64,000 nt of DNA from Actinomyces ruminicola (GTDB taxonomy: Bacteria; Actinomycetota; Actinomycetes; Actinomycetales; Actinomycetaceae): assembly GCF_900103885.1 (NCBI RefSeq), contig NZ_FNIM01000014.1:18078-82077 (forward strand), in the 5' to 3' direction. A program made the position numbers and the translations under genes. Positions 17,457-26,242 of the stretch are shown here, piece by piece. The stretch's first letter is position 1. Each line of letters opens with the position of its first letter. Below the pieces are notes generated by a model. That model saw only the letters and a list, made by a program, of their open reading frames with translations. It was not told where the DNA came from and ran no database searches.

Positions 17457-18281
17457 TCAGAACAGGTCGGTGTCGACGTTGAAGGTCTCGACGACGGCGC
17501 GCAGCTCCTCGTCGGTGACGCCCTCGCCCAGGCCGCCCGCCATGATGTTGCGGACCTCGTACATGGCACCGGTCTCGGCGTACTCGACCTTGTCCACGGC
17601 GGCCAGCGGGGCGAGGTCGGAGCGGACCATGATGCCGTGCTTGGACCACAGCACGATCACGTGGTCGCGCAGGGCGCGCACATTGTTCTCCATGAGGGTG
17701 GCCGATCCGGGCACCATGAAGTCGAGCACCTCGATGCCCTGGGGCAACTGCACGATGGTCTCCGGCTCCCAGCGCAGGATGCGGCGGTTGAAGTCCGCCG
17801 TGTTGCGGATGTCCTTGATGTGGGAGAGCTGGACCAGGTAGGGCGGCTGGGCGTGGATGACGGCCTGGAAGTCCACGCCGCGCTGGGCCACCTGGTCGTT
17901 GTGGACCGCCAGGTGGGAGTTGAACTCGCTGGTGGGGCGCACGTAGGCGCGGTCCGGGTGGGTGTACCAGGTGCCGGTGAGGCCGCCATCGTCGACGACG
18001 AAGGCGGACACGTTCGCCTCCGGGGCGTCGGCGACGTCGCGCAGGCGGCAGCCCGAGCCGGTGACCAGCACGGTGCGGCCGGCCAGCGCCGGGGCGGGCA
18101 GCGGCAGCTCGGTGCCGGGGGCGGCCTGGGGGAAGCGGTCGGCCAGACCCAGCTGCTCGGCGGAGGCGTTTATGGACACGGAGATGTTCCCGGCACCGGC
18201 CTCGACGGCGCCCATGTGGTCCAGGCGGCGTCCGGCGGCGCCCATCTGGGTGAGGATCTCTGCCAGGGTCATGGTGGTCAC
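17457..18281 (-). CDS. rhaD: Rhamnulose-1-phosphate aldolase
   Basis: A 274-residue class II aldolase/adducin-family protein that splits L-rhamnulose 1-phosphate into dihydroxyacetone phosphate and L-lactaldehyde. The length equals that of characterised RhaD enzymes. The metal-binding histidines are visible in FNSHLAVHND and VIHAQPPYLV, with a third His in the LRDHVIVLWSKHGIM block; the GSG stretch VTGSGCRLRD binds substrate phosphate. It is the last gene of the rhaM-permease-rhaI-rhaB-rhaD run, 48 bp after rhaB. A tail ending VETFNVDTDLF matches the family. Strong assignment from both sequence and operon. Confidence 0.95.
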   Translation of the reverse strand: MTTMTLAEILTQMGAAGRRLDHMGAVEAGAGNISVSINASAEQLGLADRFPQAAPGTELPLPAPALAGRTVLVTGSGCRLRDVADAPEANVSAFVVDDGGLTGTWYTHPDRAYVRPTSEFNSHLAVHNDQVAQRGVDFQAVIHAQPPYLVQLSHIKDIRNTADFNRRILRWEPETIVQLPQGIEVLDFMVPGSATLMENNVRALRDHVIVLWSKHGIMVRSDLAPLAAVDKVEYAETGAMYEVRNIMAGGLGEGVTDEELRAVVETFNVDTDLF

Positions 18282-18329
18282 GGTGGTTGTCCTTTCGGTA
18301 GGTGTTCCTGAATAGTCGGTGGTGCGGCG

Positions 18330-19865
18330 TCAGCCGAAGAGCTGGCGCTCGGCGGCGTCCCAGCCCGCGGCTGCGGCCGGATCGGGTTCGTACTCGGTGA
18401 TGTCGGAGGAGTTGCGCACCAGCTGCCGCAGCGCGGTCAGATCGCCCTCAAGCAGTCCCGCGCCGCGGGCGGCGACGACGATATTGCCCAGGGCGGTGCC
18501 CTCGGCGGGCCCGGCGACCACGCGCAGCCCGGTGGCGTCGGCGGCCAGTCGGCACAGCAGCCGGTTGCTGATGCCGCCGCCGACCATGTGCAGCACCCCG
18601 ACCTGCTTGCCGGACAGCTCGGCCGCCTCGCGCACCGCGCGGCGGTAGGCCAGGGCGAGGGAGTCGTCGATGCAGCGCACGTAGTCACCGATCGACCGCG
18701 GGCGCGGCTGGCCGGTGCGGATGGCGAAGTCATCGATGCGGGCGGCCATGTCCCCGGGGTCGAAGAAGACCGGGTCGTTGATGTCCACCACGGTGCGCAG
18801 CGGGTCGGCGGCCTCGGCGGCGGCGTCCAGCTCCCGGTAGGACAGCTCCAGCCCCTGCTGGCGCCAGGTGCGCACGGCCTCGTTGAACACCCACAGCCCC
18901 ATGACGTTCTTCAGGTAGCGGACGGTGCCGTCCACCCCGAGCTCATTGGTGAAGTTGGCCGCCCGGGAGGCCTCGGTCAGCACCGGCGCGTCCAGTTCGA
19001 GCCCGACCAGCGACCAGGTGCCGCAGGAGACGTAGGCGAAGTCGCTGCCTGCGGCGGGCACGGCCGCGACGGCGGAGGCGGTGTCGTGCGAGCCGACGGC
19101 TACCACCGGGGTCGGGTGCCCGTCGGGTCCGAAGACGTCGACGACGTCGCGGCGGACCGGTCCGACGACGGTGCCCGCCTCCACGATGTCGGGAAGTACC
19201 CCATCCAGGTTGAGGTCGAGCTCGGTGCGCAGTCGCTGAAGCAGTTGCGTTGACCAGTTGCGCTCGCGGGCGTCGACCAGACCGGTGGTGGAGGCGTTGG
19301 TGATCTCCGCGACCGGCTTGCCGGTCAGCCAGTAGGTGAGCAGGTCCGGCAGCAGCAGCATGGTGCGTTGGGCGGTGCTGGCGGCAGGGGCGGCGGCCCG
19401 GGGCAGGCCGCCGTCGCGCGACTCGGCCACCAGCTGGAAGACCGTGTTGAAGTCCTGCACCTGCAGGCCGTTGACGGCGTACAGCTCGGCGGCGGGGATG
19501 GCGGCGAAGACCTCCGCCGGCACGCCTCGGGTGCGCGGGCAGCGGTAGGCGGCGACCTGCCCGGCCAGCAGGCCGCTGGGGGCCAGCAGCCCGTAGTCGA
19601 CGCCCCAGGTGTCGATGCCGACGGCGGCCAGCGGGCCGACGTCGCGCACGGCGGCGAGCAGGCCCTCGCGGATCTCGTTCCACAGGTGCAGGACGTCCCA
19701 GTACAGGCGCTCGCCGTCGGGACCCGGCAGGGGGATGGGGCCGTTGGTGAAGCGGCGGGTCTCTGTCAGGGTGACGCGGCCGTCGGCGATGGTGCCGACC
19801 ATGACGCGCCCGGAGGAGGCGCCCAGGTCGACGGCCCCGACGTGGAGGGGGTGGGCGTTGGTCAT
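18330..19865 (-). CDS. rhaB: Rhamnulokinase
   Basis: A 511-residue FGGY-family carbohydrate kinase phosphorylating L-rhamnulose at O1 with ATP. The ATG at 19865 (MTNAHPLHVGAVDLGASSGR) has GAAAGG upstream; the frame extends another 340 bp but that part lies in the rhaI gene. FGGY features seen are the N-terminal phosphate-1 motif DLGASSGR, IDTWGVDYGLL, and the ATP-site motif HMVGGGISNRLLCRLAADA near residue 430. It is the fourth gene of the operon, 85 bp after rhaI. Assignment is strong. Confidence 0.95.
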   Translation of the reverse strand: MTNAHPLHVGAVDLGASSGRVMVGTIADGRVTLTETRRFTNGPIPLPGPDGERLYWDVLHLWNEIREGLLAAVRDVGPLAAVGIDTWGVDYGLLAPSGLLAGQVAAYRCPRTRGVPAEVFAAIPAAELYAVNGLQVQDFNTVFQLVAESRDGGLPRAAAPAASTAQRTMLLLPDLLTYWLTGKPVAEITNASTTGLVDARERNWSTQLLQRLRTELDLNLDGVLPDIVEAGTVVGPVRRDVVDVFGPDGHPTPVVAVGSHDTASAVAAVPAAGSDFAYVSCGTWSLVGLELDAPVLTEASRAANFTNELGVDGTVRYLKNVMGLWVFNEAVRTWRQQGLELSYRELDAAAEAADPLRTVVDINDPVFFDPGDMAARIDDFAIRTGQPRPRSIGDYVRCIDDSLALAYRRAVREAAELSGKQVGVLHMVGGGISNRLLCRLAADATGLRVVAGPAEGTALGNIVVAARGAGLLEGDLTALRQLVRNSSDITEYEPDPAAAAGWDAAERQLFG

Positions 19866-19950
19866 GGTCGGAACCTTTCTCGGTGTGGGGGAGGAGGGGT
19901 GGCGGGGCCGGGTGCCCGGGCGGGTGCCCGGCCCCGCCACCGGAAGCGGC

Positions 19951-21141
19951 TCAGGCGCCCCAGCCGGCGGCATTGCCGCCGACGCGCTCGGCGCGGATCT
20001 TGTCCAGGTAGCCGGAGTCCAGGAATGCCCGCATGGGGTCGGGGGCCAGCCCCTGGGACTCGCGCAGCTCGGCCAGCAGCGGGCGCACGTCGGTGCTGAA
20101 GGCGTCGACGAAGATGTCGTTGGCGGCCAGCACGTCGCCGGCGCGCTGCGCCTGGGCGAGGGCCTCGCGGTCAACCAGCAGCGCCTTGGCGGTGGCCTCC
20201 TGCACATTGGTGGCCGAGCGGATCTCGCCGGGGATCTTCTCCTCCAGGTTGTGGCACTGGTCGAGCATGAAGTTGACCCCGGAGTCGGGGGCGAGCGCCC
20301 CGACGGCGACGATCTCGTTCATGATGCGGAACAGCTGGTAGGGGTCGGCGGCGCCCACGATCAGGTCGTCGTCGGCGTAGAAGCGCGAGTTGAAGTCGAA
20401 GGCCCCCAGGCGGCCCAGCCGCAGCAGCTGCGCGACGATGAACTCGATGTTGGTGCCCGGGGCGTGGTGGCCGGTGTCGAGGACCACCTTGGCCCGCTCT
20501 CCCAGCGCCAGGCAGTGCACCAGGGAGGTGCCCCAGTCGGGCACGTCGGTGTGGTAGAAGGCCGGCTCGAAGAACTTGTACTCCAGGACCAGCTGCTGAT
20601 CGTCGTCGAGCGCGGCATAGATCTCCGCCAGGGAGTCGGCGAGGCGGTCCTGGCGGGCGCGGATGGAGTCCTGGCCGGGGTAGTTGGTGCCGTCGGCCAG
20701 CCAGATCTTCAGGGCGGGCGAGCCCGTGGCGCGCATGATGTCGATGCACTCCAGGTGGTGGTCGATCGCCTTGCGGCGGATCCTTTCGTCCGGGTTGGTC
20801 AGGGAGCCGAGCTTGTAGTCCTCGTCCTGGAAGACGTTGGAGTTGATGGTGCCGATGGTGACGCCCTGGTCCTCGGCGTGAGCGCGCAGCGCCTCATAGT
20901 CGTCGACCTTGTCCCACGGGATGTGCAGGGAGACCCTGGGGGTGACGCCGGTGTACTTGTTGACCTGGGCGACGTCGTCGATCTTCTCGTACGGGTCGCG
21001 GGGCACGCCGGCGGTGGTGAAGACGCGGAAGCGGGTGCCGGAGTTGCCGAAGGCCCAGCTGGGCAGCTCGATGGTCTGGGTCTGGAGCAGGCTGCGGGCC
21101 TCGGCGCTGAGGTCGGATAGCGAGGGGGTGGTTGCCGACAT
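19951..21141 (-). CDS. rhaI: L-rhamnose isomerase, RhaI type
   Basis: A 396-residue TIM-barrel isomerase interconverting L-rhamnose and L-rhamnulose. It belongs to the shorter RhaI group (Pseudomonas stutzeri type), not the E. coli RhaA group. Metal-site segments include LEYKFFEPAFYHTDVPDWG, VVLDTGHHAPGTNIEF and AFDFNSRFYADDDL, each contributing Glu/Asp/His ligands. It precedes rhaB and follows the operon's permease by 72 bp. Strong assignment. Confidence 0.95.
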   Translation of the reverse strand: MSATTPSLSDLSAEARSLLQTQTIELPSWAFGNSGTRFRVFTTAGVPRDPYEKIDDVAQVNKYTGVTPRVSLHIPWDKVDDYEALRAHAEDQGVTIGTINSNVFQDEDYKLGSLTNPDERIRRKAIDHHLECIDIMRATGSPALKIWLADGTNYPGQDSIRARQDRLADSLAEIYAALDDDQQLVLEYKFFEPAFYHTDVPDWGTSLVHCLALGERAKVVLDTGHHAPGTNIEFIVAQLLRLGRLGAFDFNSRFYADDDLIVGAADPYQLFRIMNEIVAVGALAPDSGVNFMLDQCHNLEEKIPGEIRSATNVQEATAKALLVDREALAQAQRAGDVLAANDIFVDAFSTDVRPLLAELRESQGLAPDPMRAFLDSGYLDKIRAERVGGNAAGWGA

Positions 21142-21213
21142 GATGTTCTCTCCTTCGTGAGTTCGGCGCGGATGGTGATTGGTGTTGGTGGGGTGATGCC
21201 CGGAGGCGCGGGT

Positions 21214-22497
21214 TCAGGCGGTGGTGACGTGCTCGCCGTAGCGCTCCAGCTCGATGTCCTTCAGGGACTTGCCCTGGGTCTTCGGAGCGCCGATGGTGCC
21301 CACGAGCGTGGAGACGACGAGGAAGCCGATGAGGATGAGGCCATCGATCATCAGGCCGCCCTCCCACTTGAGGATGATCGGGAAGATCAGCGAGATCAGG
21401 CCGGAGGCCAGGCGGACCACGAAGAAGACGATGCCCTGCGCGGCCGAGCGGTACGGGGTGGCGAAGAGCTCGGGGGACCACACCGAGTAGAAGGCCTGGG
21501 CGGACGGGCCGGCGGACAGGCCCCAGATGATGGTGTAGCCGAAGGCGGTCCAGGCGGCGTCGGAGGGGCCGAAGACCAGGACGATCCAGGAGACGATGGC
21601 GGCCAGGCCGCCGACCAGGAAGTGCCAGCGGTAGGGGACGCGGTCGACCAGGTTCATGAAGATGAAGGTCGAGACGATCACGAAGCCCCAGGAGAGCATG
21701 GAGAATAGGTCGGTCTGGATGGTCTTGTAGCCCATGGAGCTGAGGATCGTGGGCAGGAAGATGCCGTTCTGGGAGGCTGCCTGGTTCCAGCAGGTGTAGA
21801 TGACGGCCAGGAAGATGAGCGCGGTGATGTTCACGCGGCGGTTGAACAGCTTGCGGAAGGCCGCCCACATCGACGGCGGCTTGGCCTGCGCCCCGCCCTT
21901 CGCCTGCTCCCAGGTCTCGGACTCCTCCAGGCCCTGCCGGATGTACCAGGTGACCAGGGCGATCACAACCAGGTGGGCGAAGATGATCCGGCTGCCGAGC
22001 AGCCCCAGCGGGGCGAGGGCGGCGGCCAGGCCGAAGCCGATGAAGGGGCCGAAGGACCAGGCCAGCTGGGTGGCGCCGATGTGCTTGCCGCGCTGGCCGG
22101 TGGGGGCGAACTCGGCGATGTAGGTCCAGCCGGCCGGCACGGACGCGCCCACGGCCAGGCCGACGATCACGAAGCCGGTGAACAGCATGGGCAGGTTCGC
22201 GGTGAAGACGACGATCAGGCCGCCGAGCGCGTACAGCAGCAGGTCGTAGGTGTAGATGAACTTGCGCCCGTACTTGTCGCACAGGGGGCCGCCGATGAGG
22301 GCGCCGATGGCGGCGCCGAAGGCGTTGGAGCTGAAGGCCGCCAGCAGGCCGGCGATGGTGCCGTCGTCGCCGGGGAAGTACGCGGCGCCCCAGAAGCCGA
22401 GCGAGGTGGCGATGGCGATGATGGAGCCGGAGTCGATGTAGTTGGACATGGCGACGGCGGCGGTCGCCTGCCATCCGGTCAGTGGTTTGCGTGCCAC
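21214..22497 (-). CDS. MFS permease, probable L-rhamnose importer
   Basis: A 427-residue transporter of the sugar-porter-like MFS group with GGPLCDKYGRKF (D-x-x-G-R-R/K signature) between segments 2 and 3 and AEFAPTGQRGKHIG after segment 4. GTG start with AAGGAGG upstream. It sits between rhaM and rhaI in the operon, so L-rhamnose is the likely substrate. It is not homologous in detail to E. coli RhaT (a DMT-type protein) and is better seen as a functional replacement. The C-terminus (GKSLKDIELERYGEH) matches sugar-porter relatives. Confidence 0.85.
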   Translation of the reverse strand: MARKPLTGWQATAAVAMSNYIDSGSIIAIATSLGFWGAAYFPGDDGTIAGLLAAFSSNAFGAAIGALIGGPLCDKYGRKFIYTYDLLLYALGGLIVVFTANLPMLFTGFVIVGLAVGASVPAGWTYIAEFAPTGQRGKHIGATQLAWSFGPFIGFGLAAALAPLGLLGSRIIFAHLVVIALVTWYIRQGLEESETWEQAKGGAQAKPPSMWAAFRKLFNRRVNITALIFLAVIYTCWNQAASQNGIFLPTILSSMGYKTIQTDLFSMLSWGFVIVSTFIFMNLVDRVPYRWHFLVGGLAAIVSWIVLVFGPSDAAWTAFGYTIIWGLSAGPSAQAFYSVWSPELFATPYRSAAQGIVFFVVRLASGLISLIFPIILKWEGGLMIDGLILIGFLVVSTLVGTIGAPKTQGKSLKDIELERYGEHVTTA

Positions 22498-22544
22498 GGG
22501 TTCCTCCTTGAGTCTTGGGGATGGGGTGGGCGGGTTGGGGAGGG

Positions 22545-23009
22545 TCAGGGCAGGTAGAAGTACTGGGGCAGGACGGCGGAGGTGCCGCCGTCGGGCTGGA
22601 CGAAGTACTGGGCCATTTCCGCCTGCCAGCGGGTGTTGACCTCCTCGTCCTCCATGGCGGCCATGGCCGCGGCGGTGTCGTCGGACTCGAAGTAGCCGAC
22701 GACGAGCCCGTCCTCGGGGCGCAGGAACAGCGAGTAGTTGCGCCAGCCGCAGCGGGTCAGGGCGTGGCGCATCTCCTCCCAGACGTGCTGGTGGACCTCG
22801 ACGTACTCGGTGAGCCGGTCCGGGCGCACGTGCAGCAGGAAGCAGCAGCGGTGGGGGGATCGGGCCGAGGTGGTGTTCAGCAGCTCGGTGAGGGCGGCCG
22901 GGACGACGGCGGAGGCGGCCGTGGCGTCGAGGGCGGGCGGCGTGGCCGGGGCGGCACCGGCTGTGGCGGCCGCGGTGGCGGGAGCGTCGGCGGTGGGGGA
23001 GTCAGTCAT
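22545..23009 (-). CDS. rhaM: L-rhamnose mutarotase
   Basis: Residues about 50-154 form the RhaM domain that interconverts alpha and beta anomers of L-rhamnose: CCFLLHVRPDRLTEYVEVHQ with the catalytic-site His, then GWRNYSLFLRPEDGLVVGYFE and a conserved Trp near the end. The ATG at 23009 has AAGGACG upstream. An Ala/Pro-rich extension of about 50 residues precedes the domain, unusual since RhaM is normally about 105 residues long; an internal start is possible but none has a good ribosome site. It is the first gene of the rha operon. Confidence 0.9.
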   Translation of the reverse strand: MTDSPTADAPATAAATAGAAPATPPALDATAASAVVPAALTELLNTTSARSPHRCCFLLHVRPDRLTEYVEVHQHVWEEMRHALTRCGWRNYSLFLRPEDGLVVGYFESDDTAAAMAAMEDEEVNTRWQAEMAQYFVQPDGGTSAVLPQYFYLP

Positions 23010-23063
23010 GGAACGTCCTTGTTCGTGGGTGCCGCGGCGGAGGGCCGAGTCCTGAACGACGGC

Positions 23064-23115
23064 GTGAACCGTTTCAACGCGAGCGACCATAGCCCTGCGG
23101 CTGCCCGAGAGTCAA
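23064..23115 (-). promoter_or_regulatory. Promoter of the rhaM operon with LacI-type operator
   Basis: Minus-strand -35 TTGACT (23110-23115) and -10 TATGGT (23086-23091), 18 bp apart. The operator TTGAAACGGTTCAC lies at 23064-23077, just past the expected start site. The near-identical operators at rhamnosidases 1 and 2 tie the three units together. Confidence 0.75.
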
Positions 23116-23377
23116 GGGGCGTGCTTCTGGGGCGCTGACTAGCCGGCGCCGGGAGTGTCTTAGGCGGGTAGGCCTGCGGGGCAGGCACCGAACGGTTCCC
23201 GAATACGTGTGGCGAAAGGTGGGGTGGCCTGGGCCATTTGCCTGAGCGCGCGCCTACTTCAGGCGAGTCGGGGAGTTCCTCTTCGCCTCCTGCGGAAGCG
23301 CGGGTTGGGAATCGGACTTCTTCGGTTGGGACGCCGGCGCTGTCGGCCGGGCCTCCCCAGCGGTCGTCGAACCCTCG

Positions 23378-23896
23378 CTACGCCTCGACCCCCAGCCGGT
23401 CCAGCCAGCGACGCACGCCGTCGGCGTCGATACTCGCCTCCAGGCGGGTGCCCGGCCTCCAGTCGCCCGTGGTGGTCTGGGCGGCCAGCTCGCGGGCGCT
23501 GGCGCCCACCGGCGAGGAGAACGACGTGCAGAACGGGACCACCGTCTTGCCCGTGAAGTCGTTGTTGCGCACGAAGTCGCCCAGCACCCAGGAGGCCTCG
23601 CCCCACCAGATGGGGTAGCCGACCAGCACGGTGCCGTAGTCGGCGAAGCCGTCGGGGGTGTCCTGCGCCAGCGCCACATGCCGCAGGCTGCGATCGATGT
23701 GCTCGCGCGACACCCGGCTGCGCGGATCGTTGTAGTCAAGGTCGGGCTCGCTGTAAGCGTCGACGGGCGCGAGCACGAAGGCGTCGGCGCCCAGCGTGCG
23801 GGTGATGGTCTCGGCCACGCGGCGGGTGTGCCCGTGGGCGGAGTAGTGGACTACGAGCGTGGTGGGGCGGGACTCGGGGGCGTCGCCGGTGGTCAT
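23378..23896 (-). CDS. Flavodoxin-fold protein
   Basis: A 172-residue flavodoxin-family protein. The FMN phosphate loop is YSAHGHTRRVAETI, and TVLVGYPIWWGEASW, then VVPFCTSFSSPVG, match the other flavin-contacting loops; this resembles the flavodoxin-4/WrbA-like group of small NAD(P)H or flavin enzymes. ATG with TTGGAGG upstream. A consensus TATAAT box and a TetR-like operator lie immediately upstream. The last 60 codons run towards the rha promoter with no shared function evident. A redox or stress role is likely, the exact substrate unknown. Confidence 0.85.
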   Translation of the reverse strand: MTTGDAPESRPTTLVVHYSAHGHTRRVAETITRTLGADAFVLAPVDAYSEPDLDYNDPRSRVSREHIDRSLRHVALAQDTPDGFADYGTVLVGYPIWWGEASWVLGDFVRNNDFTGKTVVPFCTSFSSPVGASARELAAQTTTGDWRPGTRLEASIDADGVRRWLDRLGVEA

Positions 23897-23918
23897 CTTC
23901 GAACCTCCAATCGTCGAT

Positions 23919-23938
23919 AACCGATTATACGGTCGGTT
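23919..23938 (-). promoter_or_regulatory. TATAAT promoter overlapped by AACCGA/TCGGTT palindrome
   Basis: Minus-strand -10 TATAAT at 23924-23929, 27 nt before the flavodoxin ATG. Perfect 6-bp inverted arms AACCGA (23919-23924) and TCGGTT (23933-23938) flank it, a typical arrangement for a TetR-family operator covering the -10 box. Confidence 0.55.
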
Positions 23939-24143
23939 CTCTACCTAGTGGTGACAAACGGTTGGCTCTCCTCCCTCTCCTCCGTCTTCGCCGCCTCCTC
24001 CGCGGCGACACGTGCGCGCCGGCCCCGTCGGAGCAGGCGACCTGGAATGATGGGCCGCGGTTGCCGCGAATGCGCGCGGCTCCACTGCGCTCGCACGGCG
24101 GGCTGCAGGACGGCCCGGGTGTCTGCGTCAGGAAGGAGCGAAC

Positions 24144-25154
24144 ATGGCACGGCCCTCGGTAAGAGACGTCGCCGAGCGGGCGGGGGTGTCCGTCGGCACC
24201 GTCTCGCACGTGCTCAACCACCCCGATCGCGTCGCCCAGCCCACGCTCGACCGTGTCCGCGCCGCCATCGACGAGCTCGGCTTCGTGCGCTCCGAGGCCG
24301 CCCGCCGGCTGCGCCACGGCGGCTCCTCCCTGGTGGGGGTGCTCGTCCACGACATCTCCAACCCCTTCTTCACCGAGGCCGCCCGCGGCATTGAGGACCG
24401 GCTGCGCGAGGGCGGCCGCGTCCCCATGCTCGGCTCCACCGACTCCGACCCCGAGCGCGAGCGCGAGCTCATGAGCCTGCTGGCCGGCATGGACGTCCAC
24501 GGCGTCATCGTCACCCCCTCGGTCTCCACCCTCGACAACCTGGCCGTCCTGGCCGGCCGCGGCATCCGCGTGGTGCTGATGGATCACCCGCCGATCTCCG
24601 CGGAGCTGTCCACCGTCTCCGGCGACGACGTCGCCGGCGCCCGCGCCGCCGTGTCCCACCTGATCGGCCTGGGCCACCGCCGCATCGGCTTCGTCAACGG
24701 CCCGCTGACGGTGCGGCAGGCCGCCGACCGGCGCGACGGCGTCGTCGCCGCACTGGCCGAGGCGGGCATGGATCCGGCTCACTCCCTGCTGGAGACTGAG
24801 GCCGTCAGCGGCGGACAGGGCTTCACCGCCGACGCCGGCGCCGTCGGGGCCGCCGCGCTCCTCGGGGACGAGACTCCGCCGACGGCGCTGTTCTGCGCCA
24901 ACGACCAGCTCGCCATTGGCGCCATGCGGGAGATCCGCCGCCGCGGCCTGAGCATTCCGGACGATGTCGCCATCGTCGGCTACGACGACATCTCCGTGGC
25001 CTCAGAGCTGATCACCCCGCTGACCAGCGTGCGCCAGCCCATGCGGGAGATGGGGGCGGCTGCGGCCGACCTGCTGCTTTCCGACGGCGGCGGCGTGCGG
25101 CACATCGTCTTCCCGCCGGAACTCATCGTGCGCGAGTCCACCGTCGGCAAGTGA
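24144..25154 (+). CDS. LacI-family repressor, likely rhamnose regulator
   Basis: A 336-residue LacI/GalR protein; ATG preceded by GGAAGGAG. The N-terminal helix-turn-helix is SVRDVAERAGVSVGTVSHVL, followed by the hinge SEAARRLRHGGSSLVGVLV and a periplasmic-binding-protein-like effector domain (NPFFTEAARGIEDRL; PTALFCANDQLAIGAM). It lies 1.1 kb upstream of and divergent from the rhaM operon. Three operators with LacI-type symmetry occur at the rhaM, rhamnosidase 1 and rhamnosidase 2 promoters, and no other LacI gene is in the window. L-rhamnose or an intermediate is the likely inducer, by inference. Confidence 0.9.
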   Translation: MARPSVRDVAERAGVSVGTVSHVLNHPDRVAQPTLDRVRAAIDELGFVRSEAARRLRHGGSSLVGVLVHDISNPFFTEAARGIEDRLREGGRVPMLGSTDSDPERERELMSLLAGMDVHGVIVTPSVSTLDNLAVLAGRGIRVVLMDHPPISAELSTVSGDDVAGARAAVSHLIGLGHRRIGFVNGPLTVRQAADRRDGVVAALAEAGMDPAHSLLETEAVSGGQGFTADAGAVGAAALLGDETPPTALFCANDQLAIGAMREIRRRGLSIPDDVAIVGYDDISVASELITPLTSVRQPMREMGAAAADLLLSDGGGVRHIVFPPELIVRESTVGK

Positions 25155-25222
25155 CTGCTCGGCATCAATCGTCTGAGCGAGCATCACCCTTGGAGCAACG
25201 CAGCCGCGGTCGGTTTCCACTC

Positions 25223-25546
25223 TCAGCGGGAGAAGCGCACCGCCGTGCCGGAGGCGGTCACCATCAGCATGCCGTTGTCGCTGCCGAGGGTCTCATAGTC
25301 GATATCAACTCCGACCACGCCCTCTGCGCCGAGTTCCTGCGCTCGCTGCACCATCTCGGCCAGCGCCGTTTCCCGCGCCTGGATGAGCTCGTTCTCGTAG
25401 GACTGGGACCGGCCGCCGACCATATTGCGGAAGCCCGCCGCGATGTCCTTGAACATATTCACGCCCGCAATGGTCTCCCCGCAAACGACGCGCAGGTACT
25501 GGGTGACGGGGTAACCCTCAACGGTAGGGGTGGTGGTGACGATCAT
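25223..25546 (-). CDS. YbjQ/UPF0145-family protein
   Basis: A 107-residue protein of the YbjQ family (dodecin-like small pentameric fold, biochemical role unsettled). The start is the ATG at 25546 ([18 protein letters not shown]) with CCGGAGAGACC upstream; the frame is open further but unrelated to the family. Family blocks seen are [30 protein letters not shown] and [16 protein letters not shown]. Convergent with the LacI gene, 68 bp apart. No clear functional link to neighbours. Confidence 0.88.
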   Translation of the reverse strand: MIVTTTPTVEGYPVTQYLRVVCGETIAGVNMFKDIAAGFRNMVGGRSQSYENELIQARETALAEMVQRAQELGAEGVVGVDIDYETLGSDNGMLMVTASGTAVRFSR

Positions 25547-25676
25547 CTGGTCTCTCCGGTGGTGGGGGTGTACGGGCGGGCCGGGATCGAACCGCCAGCG
25601 CAGATTCTGCCCCGCCAAGGTGATCACGAGATCGTTCCCGTGGATGATCTTCACCTCGTCGTCGGGGCGGACGGCC

Positions 25677-26195
25677 TCACGCCTGCGGTCGTTCCAGCCG
25701 GGCCAGGGCGCGGGCATAGTCCGGGCCGATCTCCTGGGGACTGACCGGCTCGCCGTCGTAGGACCAGCTCAGCAGGTGCTCCACGCTGAAACCGCGTGCG
25801 CAGCGCGAGCAGGAGCACGGCAGCGCCGGGCGCCGCATCCGGTCCACGGTGTGCCCGGCGGGGCAGGTGCCCACCCAGCGACCCGCCACGCGCGGCGCGC
25901 GAATGCTCACCAGCCGGTGGCCGCTGGCCCCGATCCGCCGAGCCTCCGTGCGCCAGACGGCGTCGTGCCCGTGGGCGGAGCCCACCCGGGCGTGAGCAAT
26001 CTCGTGCAGCACGGTCTCGCGCACCTCGGCCTCGTCATACAGCGCCATCAGGTGCCGTGACAGCGTGATCCGTCTGCGGGAGTGGTCGGTCTGACCGGCG
26101 CGCCGCCGGGCCCGGTCCAGGGACACCGACCAGTCGGCGAGGCCGTGCTCCTCCATGAGGACTCGAGCCAGCGCAAGCACATCGGGCAGGTTCAC
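25677..26195 (-). CDS. SprT-like zinc metalloprotease-fold protein
   Basis: A 172-residue protein starting at GTG 26195. It has the HExxH motif as [20 protein letters not shown], with the later His supplying the third zinc ligand as in SprT/Spartan relatives, and a C-terminal Cys region ([22 protein letters not shown] without the middle residues counted) resembling a zinc ribbon. SprT-like proteins in bacteria are poorly characterised; DNA-protein crosslink proteolysis is the role of eukaryotic relatives and cannot be assumed. It is divergent from the next gene by 47 bp. Confidence 0.85.
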   Translation of the reverse strand: MNLPDVLALARVLMEEHGLADWSVSLDRARRRAGQTDHSRRRITLSRHLMALYDEAEVRETVLHEIAHARVGSAHGHDAVWRTEARRIGASGHRLVSIRAPRVAGRWVGTCPAGHTVDRMRRPALPCSCSRCARGFSVEHLLSWSYDGEPVSPQEIGPDYARALARLERPQA

Positions 26196-26208
26196 GTCCC
26201 GAGCGTAG

Positions 26209-26238
26209 TTGCCAGACGCCTGCCTGTGGCAATATTAC
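26209..26238 (+). promoter_or_regulatory. Promoter of a leaderless gene
   Basis: TTGCCA (26209-26214) and TATTAC (26233-26238), 18 bp apart, with the ATG only 4 nt downstream at 26243 and no ribosome site. Transcription should start at or within the start codon. Confidence 0.55.
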
Positions 26239-26242
26239 TGCA

